Assembly: GCA_963826505.1 (NCBI GenBank)
Contig: CAWGXG010000007.1
Coordinates: forward strand, 372,001-436,000
Direction of reading: 5' to 3'
Source: CAWGXG01 sp963826505
GTDB lineage: Bacteria > Chloroflexota > Anaerolineae > Aggregatilineales > Aggregatilineaceae
DNA length: 64,000 nt
Below, in pieces: positions 53,666 to 62,196 of this stretch (position 1 is the stretch's first letter; each line of letters begins with the position of its first letter). Both the position numbers and the translations under genes were made by a program. The notes under the pieces are model-generated. The model was given only the letters and a program-made list of their open reading frames with translations, did not search any database and was not told where the DNA came from.

Positions 53666-54847
53666 ATGATGAACGATCAACGTGATATGATTTTGATTGT
53701 GGACAATGACCCCGAGGTACGCGCCCTGCTGCGCGAGCACGTGCTGGACTCCCAGGCGTTTGAGGTGCTAGAAGCCAAAGACGGACCGGATGCCTTGCTA
53801 ATCGCCCGCCAGCATTACCCCGATCTCGTCCTGTTGGATCTCCACCTGCCGGGCCTGAGTGGCAACGATCTACTGGTGGGGTTCAAGTCGCAGGGTTGGC
53901 GGGGACCGCTGATCGTGATGGGAAGCATCGAGAGTCAACGTGGCGTGATCGAAGCCTTCCGCCTGGGCGCGACCGATTTCGTCGCCAAGCCGCTGCGCGA
54001 AGCGGAAGTTTTGGCGGCGGTCGATCGTGGGCTGACCGATGTGCGGCTGCGGCGCGAGCGTGACGGACTGGTCGGCCAACTTCAGGAGGCCAACCAGCTG
54101 CTCGAAGACCGCCTGACCGAACTGACCACCTTGTATGACATCGGCGAATCAGTCACCGCGCTGCGCGATCTCGAGAGCGTCTTCACGCGCGTGCTAGAAG
54201 GGGCCATCGCGCTGACCGGGGCCGATCACGCTCTGCTGGTGCTGCGTGATGATTCGTCGGGCAGCCTGGTGCTGCGCGCCGGTAAAAATCTGCCACTGGC
54301 GATGCTCGACCGGCTGGGCGGCCCGGTACAGGATCCGCTGGCCGACCTGGTCATGACCTCGCGCGAAACACTCGTCATCGGGCAGGATGGGCTGCGCCGC
54401 TTCAAAACAGCGCGCGATCTCTTCGCCGCCGCGTACGCGCCGCTCACGGTGCAGGAAACGTCGATCGGCGCGCTGGCCGTGGCTAACCACCAGACCAACG
54501 CCGAGCTGACCGATACCCAGGGGCGGCTGTTGTGCTCGCTGGCCAACTACGCGGCGATCGCCATTGTCAGCGCACGGCTTTCGTACATGCTCGGCCAGCG
54601 CACGACGCAGGTTCAGAACGCCTACCAGGAGCTGCACGTGCGCGACGCTGAACGTGTGCATCAAATTCGCGAGCTGATGACGCGCCTGCAAAAACCGCTC
54701 GACGCCCTCGAAGCCGAGATCATCACGCTGGCACAGGAATTCCCAGCCCTGCCATCCAAAGAGCTTGAGCGGCGGCTGGTCGCAGCGAGCCTGAACGCGC
54801 GACATATCAGCGCCCAGGTGACCACTCTGTCTCAGCCGCAGGCTTAA
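53666..54847 (+). CDS. receiver-GAF signalling protein
   Basis: 393 residues. Receiver domain with VDNDPE, phospho-acceptor D58 in LLDLHLPG and lysine in FVAKPLRE. A coiled linker (RRERDGLVGQLQEANQLLEDRLTELTTLYDIGE) leads to a GAF domain (LESVFTRVLEGAIALTGADHALLVL through SIGALAVANHQ). The C-terminal ~70 residues are helical and could be a degenerate dimerisation domain; no kinase catalytic domain is present. It precedes the large hybrid kinase gene by 69 bases, so the two probably form one pathway. Confidence 0.8.
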   Translation: MMNDQRDMILIVDNDPEVRALLREHVLDSQAFEVLEAKDGPDALLIARQHYPDLVLLDLHLPGLSGNDLLVGFKSQGWRGPLIVMGSIESQRGVIEAFRLGATDFVAKPLREAEVLAAVDRGLTDVRLRRERDGLVGQLQEANQLLEDRLTELTTLYDIGESVTALRDLESVFTRVLEGAIALTGADHALLVLRDDSSGSLVLRAGKNLPLAMLDRLGGPVQDPLADLVMTSRETLVIGQDGLRRFKTARDLFAAAYAPLTVQETSIGALAVANHQTNAELTDTQGRLLCSLANYAAIAIVSARLSYMLGQRTTQVQNAYQELHVRDAERVHQIRELMTRLQKPLDALEAEIITLAQEFPALPSKELERRLVAASLNARHISAQVTTLSQPQA

Positions 54848-54916
54848 CAACACGCCGTGATATCCCGTGTGACTTTGCACTAGATCCAACCCTCTAATGG
54901 AGCAGAAAGAGATATT

Positions 54917-56863
54917 GTGGCTGGTGAACGAATTTTACTGGTAGAAGATGCTGTCGAACTGCGACATTTTCTGGCACAAGATGTGCTTCGGCCCGCCGGA
55001 TACGATGTGTTGACCGCCGTAGACGGCGCGGAAGGCTTCACGCTGGCGCGCGATCTCGTGCCCGATTTGATCGTCTCCGATTTTATGCTGCCGCGCATCA
55101 ATGGGCTGTCGATGCTCGAAACGCTGCACGCCGATGGGCTGGACGTGCCCTTCATCCTGATCACCGCCGAAGGGTCCGAAGCGCTGGCGGTGCGCGCGCT
55201 GCGCCTGGGCGTCAGCGATTATCTGATCAAACCCTTCGACGTAGTCGACCTGCTCGACGCGATCGAACGCACGCTCAAACGCCATTGGACGCGCCAGATT
55301 CAGGAGCACATCCCGACCCAACTGCTCGAAACCAATCTCCAGCTCGAACAGCGCTTGCGCGAACTGGATACGCTGATGACGCTCGGTAAGCGCGTGACGG
55401 GCCAGCTCGATTTGGAGCAGGTGCTCACCCACGTCGTCGACGCGGCGGCGGCTCTGAGCGGCGCGGAAAACGGCTCGCTCATGCTGATCGACGCGGCGTC
55501 GGGCGAACTGTATTTATATGCGTCCACGCAGGAGCACGATCAGGATTTCCGCCTGCCGGTGGCCGACAGTCTGGCCGGGCAGGTCGTGCAAACCGGCGAA
55601 CCGCTGGTCATCACCGGCAGCGAGCCGCAGAAGATCAAGACGGACTATTTCTTCCGATCGTTGGTCTACGTCCCGGTCGGGGTCAAGACCCGCATGATCG
55701 GCGTATTGGGCGTCACCAACACGGAGGAGGCCGGCGAGTTTGAGCCACATACGCTGCGCTTGCTGGGTGCACTGGCCGACTTCGCGGCCATCGCTATCGA
55801 AAACGCGCGCCTGTACGAATCAACGCAGCACGAGCGTGACACGCTCAATACCATTCTGCGCGACAGCGAAGACGTGATCATCGTGGTGGACGACTCCAAC
55901 CGGATTGTGTTCTGCAACCCGGCCGCCGGGCGCACCTTCACCATCGACTGCGCAGCCAGCGAGGGACTCCCACTGCACGAAGTCATCGCCCACCAGGAAG
56001 TGATCGACCTGTTCGAGAACGATCTGCACGGCGGGCGCTCACGCCGCAGCGAGATCGCGCTGGACGACAGCCAGCGCTTTCTTAACGCGCAGCTCACCGT
56101 GGTAAAAGGCGTGGGACGCGTGGCCGTGATGCAGGATATCACGCACCTCAAGGAGCTCGACCGCATCAAAGGCGAGTTCGTGACCACCGTCTCGCACGAT
56201 CTGCGCTCGCCGCTGACGGCCATTCTGGGCTACATCGAACTGGTGTCGCGCACGGGTCCGCTCAACGAAACCCAGCAGACTTTCGTGCAGCGCATCGTCT
56301 TCAGTGTGAAGTCGATCAGCACGTTGATCGCCGATCTGTTGGAATTGGGCAAGATCGAGGCCGGGCTGGACGAGCAGCGCCAGCCCATTCTGCTGCAGGA
56401 GGTCGTGCAGTACGCGGTCGAATCGCAGCGACACCAGTTCGAAACCAAGCACCAGCGCGTCGACGTTACGCTGCCCGACAACATCACGCCGGTGTTGGGT
56501 CACGGCTTGCGGCTGCGTCAGGTCGTCACCAATCTGGTCGAAAACGCGGTGAAGTATACGCCCGAAAACGGGCAAATCCGCATCACATTAGAAGAGGACG
56601 GCGATCTACAGATCCTGCGCGTGGAGGACACCGGGATCGGCATCCCCCAGAAGGACCTGCCCTACATCTTCGACAAGTTTTACCGCGCGGACGAAGCCGT
56701 CGAAAACTTCAGCGGCACAGGGCTGGGCCTGTCGATCGTCAAGGGCATCGTCGAACACCATGCGGGGCGCATCTGGGTCGATAGTCAGGTCGGCAAGGGC
56801 AGCGTGTTCACTGTGATGTTACCCAGCCACCAACCCGACGGGCAATCCGCTCATTCAAAATAG
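54917..56863 (+). CDS. hybrid sensor: receiver-GAF-PAS-histidine kinase
   Basis: 648 residues from GTG 54917. Order: receiver (VEDAVE, D55 in SDFMLPRING, KPFDVVDL), coiled coil, GAF (ELDTLMTLGKRVTGQLDLEQVLTHVV to GVTNTEE), PAS (LNTILRDSEDVIIVVDDSNRIVFCNPAAGR), HisKA with H427 in VSHDLRSPLTAILGYIE, and HATPase with VVTNLVENAVKYTP, EDTGIGIPQKDLPYIFDKFYR and GTGLGLSIVKGIVEHH. All boxes look intact. It has no membrane segment. The 3' end overlaps the convergent WD40 gene by 13 bases. Likely a phosphorelay node with the preceding receiver-GAF protein. Confidence 0.88.
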   Translation: MAGERILLVEDAVELRHFLAQDVLRPAGYDVLTAVDGAEGFTLARDLVPDLIVSDFMLPRINGLSMLETLHADGLDVPFILITAEGSEALAVRALRLGVSDYLIKPFDVVDLLDAIERTLKRHWTRQIQEHIPTQLLETNLQLEQRLRELDTLMTLGKRVTGQLDLEQVLTHVVDAAAALSGAENGSLMLIDAASGELYLYASTQEHDQDFRLPVADSLAGQVVQTGEPLVITGSEPQKIKTDYFFRSLVYVPVGVKTRMIGVLGVTNTEEAGEFEPHTLRLLGALADFAAIAIENARLYESTQHERDTLNTILRDSEDVIIVVDDSNRIVFCNPAAGRTFTIDCAASEGLPLHEVIAHQEVIDLFENDLHGGRSRRSEIALDDSQRFLNAQLTVVKGVGRVAVMQDITHLKELDRIKGEFVTTVSHDLRSPLTAILGYIELVSRTGPLNETQQTFVQRIVFSVKSISTLIADLLELGKIEAGLDEQRQPILLQEVVQYAVESQRHQFETKHQRVDVTLPDNITPVLGHGLRLRQVVTNLVENAVKYTPENGQIRITLEEDGDLQILRVEDTGIGIPQKDLPYIFDKFYRADEAVENFSGTGLGLSIVKGIVEHHAGRIWVDSQVGKGSVFTVMLPSHQPDGQSAHSK

Positions 56864-58215
56864 AACTCGTCAAGGATCGCCGTTTCGTAAATCTTCCACT
56901 GCCCACCGAAGATCACCAGACGGTGCTCGACGCGCTGCTGACGGGCATCGAACGGCGCGTCGCCCAGGTTGGTCATGGTCTGGATTACTTCGACAAACGC
57001 CTCGTCTTCGGTGCGCTCCAGCAGAGTAATCTCATCGATCGTCACTTGCAGATCGTACGTTTCGAACGTGACCTGCATCGAGTCGCGCGTCGCCCGGTAG
57101 AGCGGCGCGCCGGCGTACAGCGTCGCCATGTAGCGCGGCAAGTCCTCGGCATTGAGCGCGTCCACGTTCTCGCGGACCACGGCCAGCACCTGATCATCGC
57201 TCGCCAGATCGGTCACGCCCCACGTGCGCAGCGTGCCATCCCTGCCTACCGACGCGATCAGCGCGCCGTTCGGGCTGAAGGCCGCCGCGTAGACTTGCTC
57301 GGCATGCCCGGTGAGCAGCGCCACGGGCTCTGCGCTGACGGCATCCCACAGGCGGAGTGTACCGTCCCAGCCCGCAGAGACAATCAACGCGCCATCCAGG
57401 TTGAACGCGACCCGCGTCACCACGCCTGCGTGGCCCTTGAGGACGGCCAGAGCGTCTCCGCTGGCGGCGTCCCACAGGCGGACGGTCGCATCATTCCCGC
57501 CGGAGACAATCCGTGCGCCATCCGGACTGAAGACCGCGCTCCATACTGCCCCCTCATGGCCGGTCAAGGTCAGCGCAGGGTCGAGCGCCACGTCATCGAC
57601 CGCCCATAAGATAATCGTCCCATCCGATCCGGCAGTCATCAGGCGCGCCCCATCCGGGCTGAAGGCCACACTGCGCACGGTGCCATGCGGCGTGTCCTGT
57701 TCGGACCACAGCGCGGGTGCGTCGCCTAACGTCCAGACGTGGAGCATCCCGCTGCCGTCACCGGCGGCTAAGCGCGCGCCGTCCGGGCTAAAAACCAAAC
57801 TCGTCACCGCCGCACTGACGGGGAATTCGGCCAGCAGTGCGGGCGGATCGTCCAACGTCCACAAGCGGACGGTCCCATCTTCCCGGCCCCCACCTGACGC
57901 CGCGAGCGCGCCGTCCGGGCTGATCGCGACGCTGTAGGCCGCGCCGTTGTGCGTGCCTAACAGGCTTGGCGTGCCATCTGGCAAGGACCATATCTGTACC
58001 GCCCCATCGTCGGCGGCGGTGAGGATGTGCGATCCGTCGGGACTGAACGCGAGATCGGCCAACGGTCCGTCGGGATGCTGCCACGCGCTCATCTGCCAAA
58101 CCTGATCGGCATTTTGCGCGGTGATCGGCGCGCCGGTCCCGCCGCCCTGCGCATGCACCGGCAGCAGTCCGATCAGCAGCACCAGCAGACAACCGCTTAC
58201 GCACCGTTTCATCAT
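56851..58215 (-). CDS. secreted seven-bladed WD40 protein with C-terminal NTF2-like domain
   Basis: 454 residues from ATGATG at 58215 (GGAGAA upstream). After a signal peptide ending VHA come seven WD repeats with regular wording (for example SVAFSPDGARLMTAGSDGTIILWAV), enough for one closed propeller. The last ~110 residues (VLAVVRENVDALNAEDLPRYMATLY to QWKIYETAILDEFYFE) look like an NTF2/SnoaL-type cone fold. The extracytoplasmic position for a WD40 propeller is notable. The open frame continues upstream to 58530 without support. A binding or scaffold role is likely. Confidence 0.8.
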   Translation of the reverse strand: MMKRCVSGCLLVLLIGLLPVHAQGGGTGAPITAQNADQVWQMSAWQHPDGPLADLAFSPDGSHILTAADDGAVQIWSLPDGTPSLLGTHNGAAYSVAISPDGALAASGGGREDGTVRLWTLDDPPALLAEFPVSAAVTSLVFSPDGARLAAGDGSGMLHVWTLGDAPALWSEQDTPHGTVRSVAFSPDGARLMTAGSDGTIILWAVDDVALDPALTLTGHEGAVWSAVFSPDGARIVSGGNDATVRLWDAASGDALAVLKGHAGVVTRVAFNLDGALIVSAGWDGTLRLWDAVSAEPVALLTGHAEQVYAAAFSPNGALIASVGRDGTLRTWGVTDLASDDQVLAVVRENVDALNAEDLPRYMATLYAGAPLYRATRDSMQVTFETYDLQVTIDEITLLERTEDEAFVEVIQTMTNLGDAPFDARQQRVEHRLVIFGGQWKIYETAILDEFYFE

Positions 58216-58275
58216 GTCGATCGTTCTCCTGATCTGGCCTCCGCACGTCAGCCGCCGCCAAGTATACCCAAAGCG

Positions 58276-58325
58276 GGACACAGAGAGCACAGAGTTAGAA
58301 ATCGAGATTTTCTCTGTGCTCCACT
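58276..58325. repeat. dispersed GATTTTCTCTGTG hairpin repeat, copy C
   Basis: gagcacagag (58285-58294) and ctctgtgctc (58312-58321) are complementary, around the core atcgagatttt. The right half matches copies A and B. It lies in the divergent gap between the WD40 and beta-helix genes. Confidence 0.5.
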
Positions 58326-58398
58326 TTTCCGAGTTGTCAGCCGGGCACGGATGCAGGATACTTGTGCGCGGAAGCCGAGTCGAAACGAGAGTCCTGCC

Positions 58399-59796
58399 AT
58401 GGCCAGTAAGCCGTCCAGTCGATTTCACCGCATGCGGCGCTTTATCATCGCCGATCATCGTTTGATCGTGCCGTTCAACGAACCGGCCAGCGAATTGAGC
58501 GTGCTCAACCACCCGCTCAAAATGCACCACGCTGAGTTATTGGATGAGATCTGCGGCCCGGCCTCGGCAGAGCTGTCGCTGCAATCGGTCCACGATCTGC
58601 CCCAGGTCACCGAACGCGGCGAAGAGATTATCGTCTACCGCGACAACCTGTATTTCGATCGCGAGTTCTTCACGGAGTTCTTCGAGCAGGCGCGCGCCAG
58701 CCAGTTACCCAGCCGGGCCGTGCTGCCCGCCGACGATGCCGCGTGGCGCAAATATGCGATCCCGCTCTCGCGGCTCAAAGCGGTCACCGACATGGACGAC
58801 AGGCCGCTGTACTACCCGCTGGACCTCTGGTATTTTCCGCACGGTTACGTCGAGCAGCACAAATGGCGCGAAGTGCCGATCTTCAGCGGCTTCAAGGAGA
58901 TTGGGTATTACAACGTGCCGGACTCGATGGCAAATTTGCGACCCGGCAGCGGCCAGATGGGGCGCGACCTCGACCTGACGCACCTGCTGACCGAGCGCTC
59001 GTGCCTGTCAATCGACAGTTGGATTCACCTCTACTTCGCCAATATCATTTTGGGTGTCTTCTCGCGCGGGAAGCGCTTCGAAAAACAGATCACCGAGCAC
59101 AATCTCGACGCGCTGCGCATTCTGTTTCGCGCCATCCTGGAACAAAAACAGGTGCTCTCGTGCTCGAAGGTTGTCCAGGTCGGCGAGGGCACCGTGATCG
59201 ATCCGTCCGCTGTCATCATCGGGCCGACCACCATCGGGCGCAACTGCTCGATCGGGCCAGGGGTGGTGATCGACAATTCCGTGATCGGGGACAATGTCAA
59301 CATCGCGCAGGGCTGCCAGTTGATGCTGAGCGTAATCGGCAACAACTGTTTCTTGCCGTTCCGGGCGGCACTGTTCATGTCCACGCTGATGGATTACACC
59401 ATCGTCGCGCAGAATACCTGCATCCAGATGGGCGTCATCGGGCGCAACAGCTTCGTTGGCGCGGGCACCACCTTCACCGATTTCAACCTGCTGCCCGCTC
59501 CGCTGCGTGCCCTGAACGCCCTCGAAGAACTGGAAGACACCGGTCAGCCCGTGCTGGGGAGTTGCGTCGGGCACAACACACGCCTGGGATCGGGCTTGGT
59601 GATCATGCCCGCCCGCGTGATCGAGTCGGATGTGGTCCTGTTCGCCTCGCCTGAGCGGCGCGTCATCACGCGCAACGTGAGCTACGAAGAGAGCGATCAC
59701 CACAAAATGCGGGCGTCGGTTGCCAAGCTCCACCGGCGGCGGTATCCTCGTAAAATCGAGTCCGAAGAAGCCTTGCTCGATGACTGGGATGAATAA
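58399..59796 (+). CDS. left-handed beta-helix (hexapeptide-repeat) protein
   Basis: 465 residues from ATG 58399. The frame runs to 58027 but the upstream part overlaps the WD40 promoter. Residues ~1-240 are an unrecognised domain (RFIIADHRLIVPFNEPASELSVLNHPL, YYPLDLWYFPHGYVEQHKWREVPIF). Residues ~255-420 contain hexapeptide repeats typical of a left-handed beta-helix (VIDPSAVIIGPTTIGRNCSIGPGVVIDNSVIGDNVNIAQGC). Such folds are acyltransferases or nucleotidyltransferase accessories. The acyl-ACP-reductase-like gene follows 43 bases later. Confidence 0.65.
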   Translation: MASKPSSRFHRMRRFIIADHRLIVPFNEPASELSVLNHPLKMHHAELLDEICGPASAELSLQSVHDLPQVTERGEEIIVYRDNLYFDREFFTEFFEQARASQLPSRAVLPADDAAWRKYAIPLSRLKAVTDMDDRPLYYPLDLWYFPHGYVEQHKWREVPIFSGFKEIGYYNVPDSMANLRPGSGQMGRDLDLTHLLTERSCLSIDSWIHLYFANIILGVFSRGKRFEKQITEHNLDALRILFRAILEQKQVLSCSKVVQVGEGTVIDPSAVIIGPTTIGRNCSIGPGVVIDNSVIGDNVNIAQGCQLMLSVIGNNCFLPFRAALFMSTLMDYTIVAQNTCIQMGVIGRNSFVGAGTTFTDFNLLPAPLRALNALEELEDTGQPVLGSCVGHNTRLGSGLVIMPARVIESDVVLFASPERRVITRNVSYEESDHHKMRASVAKLHRRRYPRKIESEEALLDDWDE

Positions 59797-59839
59797 CGCG
59801 CGGGTAGTTTAGTCGCGCGACATTGCGCTAAGAAACGAT

Positions 59840-60970
59840 GTGAACAGCCGAGTGGATAGCCAACAACCAGACGACACCTTCGCCTTTATCATTCACCCGA
59901 TAGACCCCAAATCTGACGTGTCTCGTAAATGGCCGCTGGTGGGCAAAGTGCTGACCGAAGGCCAGATCAATTTCCTGTCGCAGTTTTTCCCGCCCGTCTA
60001 TATTTCTGAGATCTCCGGCGTGCGCTCCGAGGCCACCGGTCGCGAGCTGCGCGGCTGGTTCATCGCCTGCCCGTTCACGCCGCGTACTATGCTGCGCCTG
60101 CCGGTCGAGCGCGTCTACCGCAAGATCGTGGCGTGCGGCCACATGGCGGAGAAACTCGGCGCGCGGCTGCTGGGACTCGGCGCGTATACCTCCGTGGTGG
60201 GCGACGCGGGCGAGACGATCGCCGGACGGCTGGACATCCCGGTCACCAATGGTGACGCTTACACCGTCGCGATGGCGCTGGCTGCGGTGCGCGAAGCCGC
60301 CCGCCAGATGGACATCGCTCTGCCGGAAGCATCGGCGGCAGTCGTGGGGGCGACGGGCGTCATTGGGCGGGTGTGCGCCGAAATGCTGGCGCACGAAGTC
60401 CCGGAACTGGTGCTGGTCGGGCGGCGCGATGACGCGCTGGACGAGGTCCGCGCGCGGTGTGCGGCGGGCCGCGCCCACGTGACCACCGGCACGGACATCA
60501 GCGCGATCTACGACTGCGACCTGATCCTGACGGTCACCAGCGCCACCACATCGGTGATCGAGCCGCAGCATCTCAAGCCAGGCGCGGTCGTGTGTGACGT
60601 GGCCCGCCCGCGTGATGTGTCGCTGCGTGTGGCCGAAGTGCGTGACGACGTGTTGGTGATCGAAGGCGGGATGGTCGAGGTGCCGGGGCCGGTCGATTTT
60701 GGCTTCAATTTCGGGTTTCCGCCCGGCAAATCCTACGCGTGCATGGCCGAGACAATGGTCCTGGCGCTGGAAGGGCGTTACGCCGATTATAGTGTGGGCA
60801 AGCACATCACGCTGGCGCAGGTTCACGAGATCGACGCGCTGGCGGCCCGGCATGGCTTCCGTCTGAGTGGGTTCCGATCGTTCGAGCGGGCCGTTACGCC
60901 GGAGCACATCACCCACGTACGCGAGCGCGCCCAAGAGGCGCGCCGCCAACGGCCCGCGCCTCCGCGCTGA
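59840..60970 (+). CDS. long-chain acyl-ACP reductase-like Rossmann enzyme
   Basis: 376 residues from GTG 59840. The centre has the nucleotide-binding motif VVGATGVIG (170-176), preceded by LGLGAYTSVV and VTNGDAYTV, and followed by ILTVTSATTSVI, VVCDVARPRDVS and EGGMVEVPGPVDF. The order and the cysteine C301 in SYACMAETMVLALEG parallel cyanobacterial acyl-ACP reductase, whose catalytic cysteine lies in the same ACxAE context. The expected reaction is NADPH-dependent reduction of a fatty acyl thioester to aldehyde. A shikimate-dehydrogenase-like role is the alternative annotation. Confidence 0.65.
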   Translation: MNSRVDSQQPDDTFAFIIHPIDPKSDVSRKWPLVGKVLTEGQINFLSQFFPPVYISEISGVRSEATGRELRGWFIACPFTPRTMLRLPVERVYRKIVACGHMAEKLGARLLGLGAYTSVVGDAGETIAGRLDIPVTNGDAYTVAMALAAVREAARQMDIALPEASAAVVGATGVIGRVCAEMLAHEVPELVLVGRRDDALDEVRARCAAGRAHVTTGTDISAIYDCDLILTVTSATTSVIEPQHLKPGAVVCDVARPRDVSLRVAEVRDDVLVIEGGMVEVPGPVDFGFNFGFPPGKSYACMAETMVLALEGRYADYSVGKHITLAQVHEIDALAARHGFRLSGFRSFERAVTPEHITHVRERAQEARRQRPAPPR

Positions 60971-61200
60971 AAGCGCGCCGAGATGCGCAATGTTAAGAGT
61001 CCGGTTGAAAAGATGTAGGAACAGGTTTTAGTCCTCGTTGGTCGCATTTTCTTGTCTCGTGGTATAGTTGGGCTACCGTGGGGATGGTCTGTCATCCGCC
61101 TGCCACGCGCGATCCGGCGCGTCCCGGTCTGTGGCGTCCGTCCGGCGTACCGATCAGCATCGACGCTAGGTGAGGCCCCTGTCTTGGGGAGGTGTAAAGA

Positions 61201-62109
61201 ATGGGGAAGGGCAGAATTCTGGTTGTTGAGGATGATTTCGATATTTCGAATATGCTGCGCATTTATTTTACCGGGCAGGGCTACGATGTTCAGGTCGCAC
61301 CGCGCGGTGGGGATGCGCTGACTCTCACGCGCAAGCAGCTCCCCCAATTGATCGTCTTGGATATTATGCTGCCCGACATGAACGGGTATGATGTGTGCCG
61401 TGAGCTGCGTTCGACCACCCGTACCAGCCACATTCCGATCATTTTTCTGACCCAGAAAGACGAGCGCAGCGACAAGATCGCCGGGCTGGAGCTGGGTGCC
61501 GACGATTACATCACCAAACCCTTTGACATCGAGGAACTGAAGCTCCGTGTCAAGAACCAGATCGACCGCGCAGAGCGCGATAACTACACCGATCCGACGA
61601 GCGGCCTGCCCAGCAGCTCGCTGATCGAAGAAAAACTGCGCGAGCTCATGCGCGAGGACAAAGTCTGGACGTATATCGACATCAAGCTGCGCTACTTTGA
61701 CGCGTTCAAAGAAGTGTACGGCTTCGTAGCCGGTAACGATGTGCTGCGCTTCATGGCGCTGCTGGTGGGCGAAGTGCTCGACGAGCTTGGCACACCAAAC
61801 GATTTTGCCGGGCACGCGGGCAGCGATAATTTCGTGGTGGTCACCTACAGCGACAAGATCGAGATGCTCACCCGGCGTCTGGTCGATCGCTTCGCCGAAG
61901 AAGTCCAGACGCATTACGGGTTCATCGACCGTGAGCGCGGCTTCATGATGCAGGATGATGAAAAAGTGCCGCTGATGACGTTGGCTGAAGGCGCGGTGTC
62001 CAACGCGACCCGCCAGTTTGCCGACATCCGCGAGATTACCGAATTAGCCGCCGAAAGCCGGCGGCGCGGCAGCGACGGCGACGAGCCGGCTGTCGCGACC
62101 GAGTGGTAG
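61201..62109 (+). CDS. receiver plus degenerate GGDEF-like domain protein
   Basis: 302 residues. Receiver with VVEDDFDISNML, phospho-acceptor D54 in VLDIMLPDMNG, threonine in IFLTQKDE and ITKPFDIEELKLRV. Residues ~130-270 have the layout of a GGDEF domain (DPTSGLPSSSLIEEKLRELM, DVLRFMALLVGEVLDELG) but the signature reads GSDNF, so cyclic-di-GMP synthesis is unlikely. It may bind nucleotide or act as a scaffold. The paralogue at 52279 shares the architecture. AGGTGTAAAG precedes the ATG. A GAF sensor gene follows after 87 bases. Confidence 0.78.
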   Translation: MGKGRILVVEDDFDISNMLRIYFTGQGYDVQVAPRGGDALTLTRKQLPQLIVLDIMLPDMNGYDVCRELRSTTRTSHIPIIFLTQKDERSDKIAGLELGADDYITKPFDIEELKLRVKNQIDRAERDNYTDPTSGLPSSSLIEEKLRELMREDKVWTYIDIKLRYFDAFKEVYGFVAGNDVLRFMALLVGEVLDELGTPNDFAGHAGSDNFVVVTYSDKIEMLTRRLVDRFAEEVQTHYGFIDRERGFMMQDDEKVPLMTLAEGAVSNATRQFADIREITELAAESRRRGSDGDEPAVATEW

Positions 62110-62196
62110 GCAGCGCGCGGCGTCTCACAGCGGATCGGCAGCCAGGCCAACGCGCATGAGCGAGAGCGAATGAGCGAGTGTTGGTGAACAAAGCTG

